This document shows positions 54,956 through 64,000 of a stretch of DNA of 64,000 nucleotides, piece after piece (within the stretch, counting starts at the first letter, position 1; each line of letters opens with the position of its first letter). The translations under genes were made by a program, and so were the position numbers. Origin of the DNA: Portulaca oleracea (lineage: Eukaryota; Streptophyta; Magnoliopsida; Caryophyllales; Portulacaceae). The notes under the pieces were generated by a model that was not told the origin of the DNA, searched no databases, and worked only from the letters and a program-made list of their open reading frames with translations. The DNA lies in NCBI GenBank assembly GCA_029582165.1, contig CM055872.1:49929195-49993194 (forward strand). The letters are read 5' to 3'.

Positions 54956-55753
54956 ATATATATATTTCTCAATATACAAGTGTTGGGGAGATCCAAGGAG
55001 CGAGATCCAAAATTTCCATCATTAGATTCATAACGAAAAATACTACTATACAAGTGTTCGGGAGATCCAAGGCGAGAGCCCACTTCAACCAAGGTCCATG
55101 TTACACAAGTTAAGTGAGGTTCCATTTTAAAACCAATTATTACTAAGAGGAGTTGTCCGCTTGAATTATATATCATGCATGTCGTTAATTTTCTTTTTAC
55201 TGATGTGAGACATTTTACTCATGAATGAATCCCAACAATCTCCCCCTTCACACATGAGTCTCTCAACCTTGATCGAAAGCAACTTTTTGCCAAGGTTTCA
55301 AGTCACAATCAAGAGTCCACCATAGCCGCACCTCACTCTACAGAGTCGCACCCTACTCGACCTGAGTCCATTTGAATTATATACCATGTTTTTTCCTTTG
55401 GTTTTCCATGTGGGACATCTTACGCATGGGAGAATCCCAACAAAAAGTATAATCTTGCAATTGTTAATAACATATTATATAAGAAATTATCAATCAAAGA
55501 GTGACATTGGAGACCGTGAAAGCCAAGATTGTGACAATTAATATGGAACGGAGAGAGTATTAATCACATTATTTATTAAATATATGAATTTTTTTATTAA
55601 GGTAGTGTGAGTAAGATAAGTCACATCAATCACACGACTCACATCACTTGTTAAAGATATCAAATTTAAATACACATTATGCAAAAAATTTTAAATAGTG
55701 TAAATAGAGTAAGTAAAAATAAATGAAGTGGATGAGGTAAGGAAAAAACATTT

Positions 55754-56231
55754 GTTTCACTCAAGGTTGTCAGTTAGAATCGGGATTCTAGTTAGAATCG
55801 ATGAGTGTAGTTAGGATCGAAATCGTTGAATCCGATCAAAGATCATAAGATTCTAATACAATAGGAAATTATCAAAAAACGTTCTATAATAGTTAAAATC
55901 TTAATAACTGTTCACTAGTAATGAAGTAATACATTAAATTGTATATTCAGTGGATAACATTAATACAAAATTTATATTGTTATGACAAAATTTTATCGAT
56001 GATATTGTGCACAAACATTATTAAACTCGTGTAAGATCGAGGATCGAATCCTAGGATTGTAGAATCGTATTGCGATTCGAACACAAAAATTTTAGGTTAA
56101 ACCAGGATCGCAAGATTCTAACTCTAACTACTTTAAGATCCTAATAAGAGTTGGATCGATGGAAGGTTTTAGAATCGTAAAGTCGTAGAATCGTTGATTT
56201 GGATCGGGATTTTAATAACTATGGTTTCACT
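55754..56231. mobile_element. hAT-type MITE, family H, in P3
   Basis: Element 55762-56223 (462 bp), CAAGGTTGTCAG to ATAACTATG, flanked by GTTTCACT on both sides. Lacks the M element found in the P1 copy. Confidence 0.85.
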
Positions 56232-56503
56232 ACTACCTTCGTCCCATAATAAACGTTACTTTAACTAATTTTTTTTGTCTCATAATACTTGTCATTTTAC
56301 AATTTCAATGCAACTTTTTTCAACTACCTACATTTTTTATTCATTTTTTTCTACACAAAAATAGAAAAAGTAGGAGAGAGAAGCATATACAAATAGTTTA
56401 ATACTAACATTTCACAACTTTCCATAAATAACAATAACTAACACATTTTATTGGTTTTCTAAATTTTCGTCGAATGGACAAGTAATATGAGACGGAAGTA
56501 GTA
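56231..56503. mobile_element. Stowaway-type MITE in P3
   Basis: Element 56233-56501 with ends CTACCTTCGTCCCATAATAA and inverse, TA on each side. Paralogue of 29729-29996. Confidence 0.85.
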
Positions 56504-57034
56504 TTTTTCCAACAACATCAATTTTGTATAATGAATCAGTATATGAATTAAGATATTAATGGTCGAAGTTTTTAACAAAATTTTCAGAGTGACACATAAA
56601 CCAAAAGGAGTGAGTATATCCAAATTTTGGGTAGATATCTAGAAAATGGCTTTGGGAATAATAATTGTAGTGAAAATAATAAAAATAAAAGTTAACTTAT
56701 ATTAAATCTTACTGGTAAAATAATAAATTTTATTAAAATAAAAACTAATTAAAATAACATATATATGGAGTAGTGTTAAGAAGTGCAAGGAATAGATAGT
56801 AAATGAAATTATTGTTGAAGTTGAAACTCATGGCGTCCACTTCGAAGCCTTCAATCAAATCTCCGTAAATTTAGAAAGGAGTGAGGCATGCAAAGACAAA
56901 AGGGCCTATCCCACCAAATGGCCAAAAAAAGAGAAAAAACATTTTGTATAAATATAGAACCTGTATGCTAAAGTCCAAAATTTTTCAAGAGAGAAGATGC
57001 TCAAATTATTGGAGTTAACTGGAGAAGGAATGAC

Positions 57035-57036
<2 letters not shown>

Positions 57037-57088
<52 letters not shown>
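57037..57088. repeat. (TA)n tract in P3 (empty hotspot site)
   Basis: About 24 TA units between GGAATGACAATTA and ATTTCTAAATCC, with no insertion. Confidence 0.9.
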
Positions 57089-57091
<3 letters not shown>

Positions 57092-57381
57092 CTAAATCCT
57101 TTAATACAAATTTTTGCTTTAAGTTTGATCTTGAGTTTACAAGGGGATGAATCAAATTGGAGAGAAGAGGTATGTCAATTCAAGTCTTTCTAGGTCACAT
57201 TCATATTGTTATGTGAGTCTCTTTCGAAAGAGATGAGGGCTTTAGAATTTGGTAGATTTAATTTGATATTCGTACACGGATAATTTTCCCCGATTTGTTT
57301 GTGGTGAATAATCTAAGAGTAAATAAAGTAGGGTTGTGAGTAGTGCAATGAAAAAAAAAGGGTCTTGGAACTCCACAATTA

Positions 57382-57442
57382 TGAAGAAGAAGAAGAAGAA
57401 GAAGAAGAAGAAGAAGAAGAAGAAGAAGAAGAAGAAGAAGAA
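57382..57442. repeat. (GAA)n tract in P3
   Basis: About 20 uninterrupted GAA units, then AATGAAGC. Confidence 0.9.
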
Positions 57443-57617
57443 AATGAAGCATTTTATTTGGTTATTTGATTGATTTACGGGTGAAAGAATCACTAATATA
57501 ATGTAGTTTATGCGCAAAAAGGTACAAAAGATGCCATGAGTAACATAATGGCATATTACTAATTTACAAATTCTAATATAGGACCGTCTCTAAATTAATT
57601 ATTAGTCACTAGCTCAC

Positions 57618-57912
57618 TGTAACGCCCCGGCCCCTCCCCGGGCCGCGGATATTACCGATAACTGCTTTATAGGATCGCTGACTGGCCCCACAAATCACCA
57701 CGAGTCTTTCCAGCATGCTTCGTCCTCGCTCACACGCTGCCTGGGAAAACTTCCCAGGAGGTCACCCATCCTTGGACTACTCCCAGCCAAGCACGCTTAA
57801 CTGAGGAGTTCCCAACGGATGAGCTACCATAAAAGAAGGTGCACCTTGGTGATATGAGTAGTCATTTCAATCCTTTTAAGCCACACTTTAACCATATACC
57901 CGGGGTGTTACA
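57618..57912 (-). repeat. Cassandra LTR, 3' copy
   Basis: Minus strand TGTAACACCCCGGG..GGGGCGTTACA. Contains the 5S-like block. Differs from the other LTR at roughly 20 positions by eye, so the insertion is not very recent or the LTRs have been mutated by C-to-T change. Confidence 0.85.
57750..57811 (-). promoter_or_regulatory. 5S rRNA-derived internal pol III promoter (LTR copy 1)
   Basis: Minus strand AGTTAAGCGTGCTTGG (box A region) and GGATGGGTGACCTCCTGGGA (box C) match the 3' half of plant 5S rRNA. The 5' half is absent, so this is not a 5S gene. Confidence 0.9.
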
Positions 57913-58049
57913 ATCACCCCCACTTAAGCGCACAACGTCCTCGTTGTGCCACACAATACACTCCAGAATCTTTGCCCCGCTAGGTGACTGCCCATGGCTC
58001 TCCCGTCCACTGGCACAGCTCACGGTCGCGGGTCGGCTCTGATACCATC

Positions 58050-58343
58050 TGTAACGTCCCGGCCCCCTCCCGGGCCATGGACGTTACGGATAACCACTTT
58101 AAGGATCGCTGACTGGCCCTACAAATCACCACGAGTCTTTCCAGCGTGTTTCGTCCTCGCTCACACGCTGCCTGGGAAACCTTCCCAAGAGGTCACCCAT
58201 CCTGAGACTACTCTCTGGCAAGCACGCTTAACTGAGAGGTTCCCAATGAATGAGCTACCATAAAAGAAGGTGCACCTTGGTGATATAAGTAGTCATTTCA
58301 ATCCTTTTAAGCCACACTTTAACCACATACCCGGGCTGTTACA
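58050..58343 (-). repeat. Cassandra LTR, 5' copy
   Basis: Adjacent to the primer site, so this is the upstream LTR in element orientation. Its 5S-like block (58181-58243) reads GTTAAGCGTGCTTGCCAG and GGATGGGTGACCTCTTGGGA, slightly degraded. Confidence 0.85.
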
Positions 58344-58594
58344 CTCACATATTCATTAAAAGTTACCATAAACGTATGTGTCCTACGATAATTTATGTTG
58401 AGATGGTTTTATATGAGATTTACTATTTACACACGATACATGGTTCTTTGTTGGATTAGTGGTGGTCCAGACATCATGTCCAAAAATAAAGGTCTAAGCT
58501 CAAATCATTGAAGTAAGTAGTTTGACATGATAAAAGTCTTTTTGAATTTCATCAAGGTTGAAATCATAGCATCAACTCTTGGTTGGAAGATATT

Positions 58595-58862
58595 AATATT
58601 CAACGGCTAAGTTTGGCTATGATTCTGGCTTCATTCGTGGGAACCCAGAGAATATTGAGAAGAGACTTAAGGAGAATTAACAAAGAGATTGAAATTTTTT
58701 TTTGTATTTTATTTTGTTGTTTATCTTATTGTTTGGCTGTGTGGCTTCTTTATTGGTTGTTGTCCTTTCACTGTACTTTCCTCTGCGGTTTTCCCAGCGT
58801 CAATGCTTTCTTTTTGGTCTCTTTTGACTTTCAATAATAAAAAAATAATATTCAACAGCTAA
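58595..58862 (+). mobile_element. 5'-truncated LINE 3' end in P3
   Basis: Element 58611-58846, flanked by AATATTCAACGGCTAA and AATATTCAACAGCTAA (15 of 16). Duplicated copy of 48311-48548. Confidence 0.8.
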
Positions 58863-59092
58863 TTTCTTAAATAGGTGTTTGAAAAACATGTGTTCATGAT
58901 AAAAACAATATTGTTTGATATTGCATAGATGATGTTTTGAGTAACCTGATACGTAATAGGTACATCTATATATATAAATTGGACAATGAATGACATTTAT
59001 AGCTAACGCTTTTTCTATGCTTTGTTTGCATGGTAAGACCAAGTTTGTCATGATGGAGTTCCATATACAAAACCTTTGAGTGTGGTAACTGG

Positions 59093-60262
59093 TTAGGCAC
59101 AGATGGTCCGAGAAGCACTCCCGAAGGCGCTCTGGAACCACCAGATTGGATAGCAATTTGGTTTTCAAGGATTTGGTTGTGGGTGGACAAGAGTTCAACT
59201 TTAGTAACTAAGGCCTTAATCACCGCATCTTGTCTTTGTTGATGCCTAAGTTGCTTTTGGTGGGACAAGATCATATCTTCCATCATAGCCTCTAGGTTAG
59301 GCTTTTGAGGGGCTTGGTATTGTTGGTTTGGGGTGGTCTTTAGTAACTTTGAGCGGGAGGACTTTGTCCTAGTGAAGGTTGTCCTTGAGGAGGACCTATT
59401 CGGTTGGTGCCCCGGTAAGAGAAATTGGAGTGATTTCTCCAACTGGGGTTAAATGCATTGGAATATGGGTCAAAAGGAGGTCTTTGGGTAGGATTTCCGA
59501 CAAAGTTTGCTTGGTCAGGTTGAACACTACTACCCACCCCATTTGGACAATACAAAGTCTCATGCTCAAAGGAATTGCAGAAAGCACATAAAGGGGGAGG
59601 GGAAGCATTCACTTGTATCTTCTCCATCTTAACATTAATTGCATCCAACTTAGCAAACAAAAGAGTAATGGCATCGACAAAATACTTACCTCTCGTCCTC
59701 TTACAACGCGGTCTTGAGTACTGGTAGCTGTTCAATGCCATTTGATCGATCAGGTTGTGCAGCTCGTCAACAATCTTTCTCATGATATTCCATCCTGCTG
59801 CAGCAAGGATGGTGACCCTCAATTGATCATCTACCCCATTGCAAAAGGCTTGAATGGGGACCCATGGCTCAAATCCTTGCTGGAGGCACAGGCGAAGCAA
59901 CTCCTTAAATCTCTCCCACGCTTCATTAGCAAGTTGATCGAATGTGCTTATGGAATTCGCCGAAAGGGAAACTAGCCACTCACATGCTCTATCCTCGAGT
60001 GAAAACGGAAACAATCGCAACTTGATTGCATCCGGCGAGACCCCGTTGGCTTTGTAATTGTCGCATACTTGACGAAAGATGCGAAGGTGTCGGTTGGGAT
60101 CCTCGCTAAGGAGACCACGTAAGGGCGTAGCTCGCACTAAACTAATGAGATCTTAAGCTCGATGTTGTTCGCCCCCACGTTCGGGACATTGATGGCTGTT
60201 GGAGGGTCAGTGACGTTCAGAGTCACATACTGGCTAAAAGTTCACTTTTCTTCCTCGGCCAT
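59093..60262 (-). pseudogene. Gypsy C gag with in-frame deletion
   Basis: From about 60137 the frame is open for 265 codons and includes the gag core and the knuckle CAFCNSFEHETLYC. Relative to copy A it has lost 93 bp (31 codons) between FDQLA and EAWERF, without a shift. An earlier frameshift separates it from the MAEEE start, because GAGAATTCTTAAG of copies A and B is GATCTTAAG here. Confidence 0.75.
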
Positions 60263-60543
60263 TTCGAACTCTTGCGTGGGTGTTGCTCTACTAGCTTCTT
60301 CTAGTCTTTGCCTCTTCCTCCGAGAATGGAAAGTTCATTCAATCTCAGGATCAAACTCGAACTTCGAGGACTTTTGCATCTACCAAGAAAACCTAGCAAG
60401 AACAAAAACAAGAATACCAACGCAGTGAAAACAGGAAAATCAAAGATAAAAAGAAAAGAAAAAGGAAACAACTTAGTCAATCTAAGAGTATTCGTTTAAT
60501 AGCTGCTAGGGACAGAGTCCCCTGGCAACGTCGCCAAAAAACT

Positions 60544-63322
60544 TGACAAGGCCGCAAGCGCATGGGTACGGTGTAGTACGTCAAGGTCGATCCCACAAGG
60601 ACTCAGTTAACAACGCAATGAACTAGCCCTCTACTTGATTGCTAAGTCAATCAGGTTTTGGTTTTTGAAGACTTTTAGAAACTAATTAGAGCTAATTAAG
60701 CAGGGAAATTTATCTAGAATGAAATCAAGGAAGAAGAATTCTAGGGAAATGTTTACCTAGCAACGAGTTTGACTATTAGAACCTAGTTCGTACAATCATT
60801 GATTCAGTAAAATCAAGAATCGATAACCATATGAATTCTACCGCTCTTTTGATGCTTAATAGAATTACTCTAATTAACCTAACAAACAACTTTCGTATGC
60901 TTTCAGGTTAATCAAAGTTGAAGGTCTAAAATTATCCGATTATCAAGATGATACCCTAGTTTGCTATTCTTTTCTCAAATTTCACAAAACTAGAAAAGTT
61001 GGTAATTAGATTATTCTAATTCACCTTTCAGTACTTCTCAGATTAATCTCAAATAAAAAGCATTCAAGGCTATACAAATACTCATGAACATGAAGAACAC
61101 AACCTTTTATTGACTCAAAACGAGAATTCAAGCACAAACCGTGAAAATCCAATCAAACTACATTATTACGGGTTGCAGAACCCTAGAATTCTAAGAATCT
61201 ACCTCTCATGTTCAATGTAAGTATGAAACAAGTTTCAATCATGATAATCTATCCTCAAAACAAAAGAGTATACGAAAAGAATAGACAAACTGCGAAGATA
61301 TGTCCCATTGAGTCTTTTGATCCCGGAGTGGAACCTTCTCCGCGAAAGCCGCTACTTTCTTCTCGAATTCTAATTCTTCGCTCTCTTGGTTTAATTCAAT
61401 CTTGAATCTTGATTGAGTCGGGAAGAGGAGTAGGAAGGGTTAGAGGCTTTCTTTCTCTCTTGCTTGAAGAATAATTGTCGAACTCCCAAAACTCCCCCTT
61501 TCTCTTCTTTTAATCGCGAAACAAAAACTGCCGCCTCACGACTCACTCGTCAACCACGGTTCGTGGCAGCCCACCATGATCTATGGAGATTTCCATGGTC
61601 AGGTCGTAGTGGTCGTTGGTTGCTTAGTTTCTGCTCTGTTGCTCTTGAACTTCGTGCCACAGTTCGTACACCCGTGGAGGATGTTCATGTTGCCCTTAGG
61701 TCTGCCAGAAATGTTCCCAAAACCAGTGTTTTTCTCCCAAATCTGCAAGCTTTCACCAAAAACAAGGAGACCTAGTGTAATCGAGAAATAGGGAATACAT
61801 ATATATGTTTTCAATCCAAAACCTCTCTAATCTACTACCAAAACTCCTTTCGAATCAGGGCATATCATGCTTTTATGGCCGGCTTCATAACAGTGTCATT
61901 TTTCTCAGCAATGTTTGAGTTGTATGTGTGTATCCTATTAGTAAATTAAGGATGAAAAGTTCAAAGCTTGTCTGCTTTTTCATTTAAACTAATTAAAATT
62001 ATTTACACTTTAGTGACATTTCAAGTCAAGAAACACTTTCATGATGCTTACTAACTCCTTAATTTCTCGAGTGTTCAAGTTCTTTAGGTTGTGCCATGTA
62101 TGGCGGGGGTAATCTTACCCAACCGAGTCATTTCAAGTGTTCATTGCAACTCTTGAAAAGACGAAGGATTGTTAGAGTATTTCAAGAGTTAAGAGGTTAA
62201 TGGAACCAAGTTATAAGCTAAGGGTTGACTGAGGAGGTCAAAAACAAGCTTAGAAGGTGAAACTAGTCCGACACGGACCGTATCAAGCTTTAGCAAGGTT
62301 GTTGGAATTGAGATTCTAGTTAGGATCGATGAGCGTAGTTAGGATCGAAATTGTAGAATCGGATCGAGGATCGCAAGATTCTAATACGATTGGAAAATAT
62401 CAAAAAATGCTCTATAATAAATAAATTGTTAACAAATGTTCCCTAGTAATGAAACAATACATTGAATTGTATATTCAGTATATAACATTAATACAAAATT
62501 TATATTCTTATGACAAAATTTTAAAGATGATAATGTGCGCCAACATTATTAAACTCATGTTGGATCGATGATCGAATCGTAGGATCGTAGAAAAAAAATT
62601 GTATTGCGATTTTGACACATAATATTCAGGTTAAACTAACATCGTAAGATCCTAACTACTTTAAGACTCTAATAACAGTTGGATCGATGAAAGTTTTTTG
62701 GATCGTAAATCATAAAATCGTTGATTCGGATCAAGATTTTAAGTGGGTTATGTTGGCGTCCAGATGGTCGTGTCAAGACAACATGGATAAACATGGACCG
62801 TGCTAGCTAAACATGAACCATGCTAGCTTTGCACGGGTCGTGTTGAGGCCACCACGATCCGTGGTGGAGCCCAGCTGTGTCTTTTTTGAAATCCCTTGAT
62901 TTTAGCCTCAAGAATTAACTCATGGGGAATCGTTTTGGGATTATTCTTGATGATATTCTCAGTCAATAATGATCCCCTTGATCATGGTCAAAATCGCATG
63001 GACAATGCCCCTCAATCATGTTTTGTGATTGACAAGTTTAAATGCTCCAAAACACTAAAAATATGGGATGAATTCCATTGATCCAACAGACCACAACCAT
63101 TTTTCCTTTTTCCTAGAGCTTCAACATAACTCCCAAGGTGTTGAACTGGAGCAACTTCTTGAGAGTTTCTTATGAGATCTTATACTTTGCTTACAAGAAG
63201 TTAGGTTTTATCCTTAATTCTATTCACGGTCTTGTGAATAAGTCTTAAAGAGAGACGGATTTTTACCCTTAACTCCTGATCCCTTATCTTGTATATGACC
63301 GTGTTACCCCATATTCCCAACA
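60544..63322 (-). repeat. Gypsy C 5' LTR
   Basis: 2779 bp by my count, same as copy B. Includes the shared hAT-type MITE at about 62294-62740. A minus-strand primer site follows directly. Confidence 0.7.
62294..62740. mobile_element. hAT-type MITE, family H, in gypsy C LTR
   Basis: Paralogue of the insertion at 52062. CAAGGTTGTTGG start, AGGATCGATGAGCG interior; the right end is altered in the same way, so one insertion preceded the duplication. Confidence 0.6.
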
Positions 63323-63940
63323 CATCCCACAATATATCTTTTCATTAAACTAAAATTAGGAAAGTATATCACATAATATATCCATTTTCGCCGATAGATT
63401 GGTTTACATTAGTGATACTACACATATTAAGATTAGGAGGCAAATCGCAATACACAAACCCTAAACTTGTCAACAAACACTTCCATCCATATGCATTATA
63501 CCTATTCCTTAATGATGTGACGATCCTCCACAACCACCTTCATGCACCTCAAAACTTTTTATTTTAGGATACATTACTAGCTTAATAATAAGAAGAAAGA
63601 CAAAGATATGTATAATTGATAATTTCATAAACAATTAGCAAAATAATTAATTTTATTGTCTCTATTTCATAATAATATTGTTTTGACTTTTTATAATCTC
63701 TAATATATTTTCATTCACAATATCTAATATTTTTATAATTTATTAAAAAATTACTGGAATCATACAAAATAACTTTATGATGAAAGTTTACAAAAATTTG
63801 TAGGGATCCATAGGCAGTAAAAATATGAAATGTAGGACTCCTCCCCACGAAAGAAAAACGAAGGGAAAGAATTGGAAAAAGTTACGAAGTGTTTGAATAT
63901 AAATAGACACGCTGGTGGGGTTTGAGCCAAAAAGGGCGCT
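63323..63940. other. Flank shared with unit B, no gene
   Basis: Colinear with 53735-54346 but without the hAT-type MITE. No coding or RNA signal. Confidence 0.5.
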
Positions 63941-64000
63941 CAATCCCTACTATCTGTTTGTATTCTGGTGGTTCAAAAAAAAATAGTATTGTAGTGGGAC
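63941..64000. mobile_element. Mutator-type MITE, family M, copy 6 (cut by window end)
   Basis: CAATCCCTACTATCTG then TGTATTCTGGTGGTTC and AGTATTGTAGTGGGAC, matching copy 5 from its truncated left edge. The rest lies outside the window. Confidence 0.7.

Larger units (their letters stand above)
57613..58348 (-). mobile_element. Cassandra-type TRIM with 5S rRNA promoter in its LTRs
   Basis: Element 57618-58343 (726 bp): two LTRs of about 295 bp (57618-57912 and 58050-58343, TGTAAC..GTTACA) around a 137-bp interior, flanked by CTCAC on both sides. P2 (about 48046) keeps the empty site AGCTCACATATTC. On the minus strand the interior starts with the primer site TGGTATCAGAGC (58047-58036, initiator tRNA-Met) and ends at a purine tract AAGTGGGGGTGAT. 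Each LTR contains 5S rRNA-like sequence. There is no coding capacity, as expected for Cassandra, which is mobilised in trans. Confidence 0.92.
54956..59092. repeat. Segment P3 of the duplicated unit
   Basis: Colinear with P1 and P2. It contains copies of the possible TRIM-like repeat, the hAT-type and Stowaway MITEs, the empty TA tract (57037-57086), the GAA tract, the LINE 3' end, and a Cassandra element not present in P1 or P2. Confidence 0.8.
59093..63322 (-). mobile_element. Gypsy copy C (Athila/Tat-like): 5' LTR plus partial gag
   Basis: LTR 63322-60544 (TGTTGGGAATATGGGG to TGTCA), primer site TGGCGACGTTGCCAGGGGAC at 60535-60516, gag ATG at 60262 to the truncation at 59093. Same structure and breakpoint as copy B. 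Confidence 0.8.

Noticed and set aside
57750..58243. 5S rRNA genes
   Set aside because: Only the 3' half with boxes A and C is present, inside TGTAAC..GTTACA LTRs with a tRNA-Met primer site; this is Cassandra.
48791..63322. Gypsy B and C as the two LTRs of one element
   Set aside because: Each contains its own LTR, primer site and gag start in the same order and shares a truncation breakpoint, so they are duplicated units, not LTRs.

Overview
The window looks like repeat-rich, AT-rich nuclear DNA of an angiosperm, probably a eudicot. The evidence is introns with GT..AG borders, Ty1/copia and Athila/Tat-like Ty3/gypsy remnants, a Cassandra-type TRIM carrying 5S rRNA promoter sequence, plant LINE pieces, a tRNA-derived SINE, a Helitron-type end and many MITEs. 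I cannot name the species. No bacterial, organellar or CRISPR features were seen.

Layout. 1-5.1 kb holds the only apparently intact gene: a six-exon minus-strand gene (1075-4878, 570 codons when spliced) for an unrecognised soluble protein. 5.1-5.6 kb is a Tourist-like MITE. 7.3-8.5 kb is an RRM-containing ORF broken by a perfect 280-bp tandem duplication. 9.3-10.2 kb has a Helitron-type 3' end and a SINE. 13.0-14.05 kb is a LINE ORF2 remnant.

From 14.05 kb onward the window is a mosaic of one repeating segment of about 9.5-9.6 kb: Athila/Tat-like gypsy 5' LTR plus gag on the minus strand, a Mutator-type MITE, a 133-bp foldback element, then an anonymous segment here called P. Copies are gypsy A (14.05-19.23), gypsy B (48.79-53.09), gypsy C (59.09-63.32), and P1 (28.0-31.36), P2 (31.36-31.87 resuming at 45.71-48.79), P3 (54.96-59.09). 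Because paralogous copies exist, many insertions have an empty site elsewhere in the window. A decayed copia element (19.23-27.3) truncates gypsy A and itself carries a 9-bp-TSD MITE and a 3.3-kb solo LTR. Another solo LTR (17.44-18.98) sits in the gypsy A LTR.

The most unusual part is 31.87-45.71 kb. A single (TA)n tract in P2, empty in P1 and P3, holds about 13.8 kb of end-to-end TIR elements: (1) a Pack-type element that captured a GC-rich plant carboxylesterase (HGGG/GDSTGG) gene fragment; (2) a related MITE; (3,4) two elements of about 5.5 and 6.0 kb of a family I do not recognise. Their ends read GGGA..TGAT..ATGAGCAT..GTGAGCATGTGAGCA and their interiors are built of degenerate 22-bp units containing GATGTCC, in arms of opposite orientation. 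Miniature relatives (133 bp and 332 bp) lie at 27.88, 54.82 and 46.84 kb, and the 332-bp one has a perfect 9-bp target duplication. This GATGTCC family is my main candidate for something undescribed.

The genes do not form a pathway. The window is best read as one host gene at the left edge followed by 50 kb of nested and tandemly duplicated mobile DNA. All coordinates come from reading by eye; boundaries without a stated target duplication are approximate.
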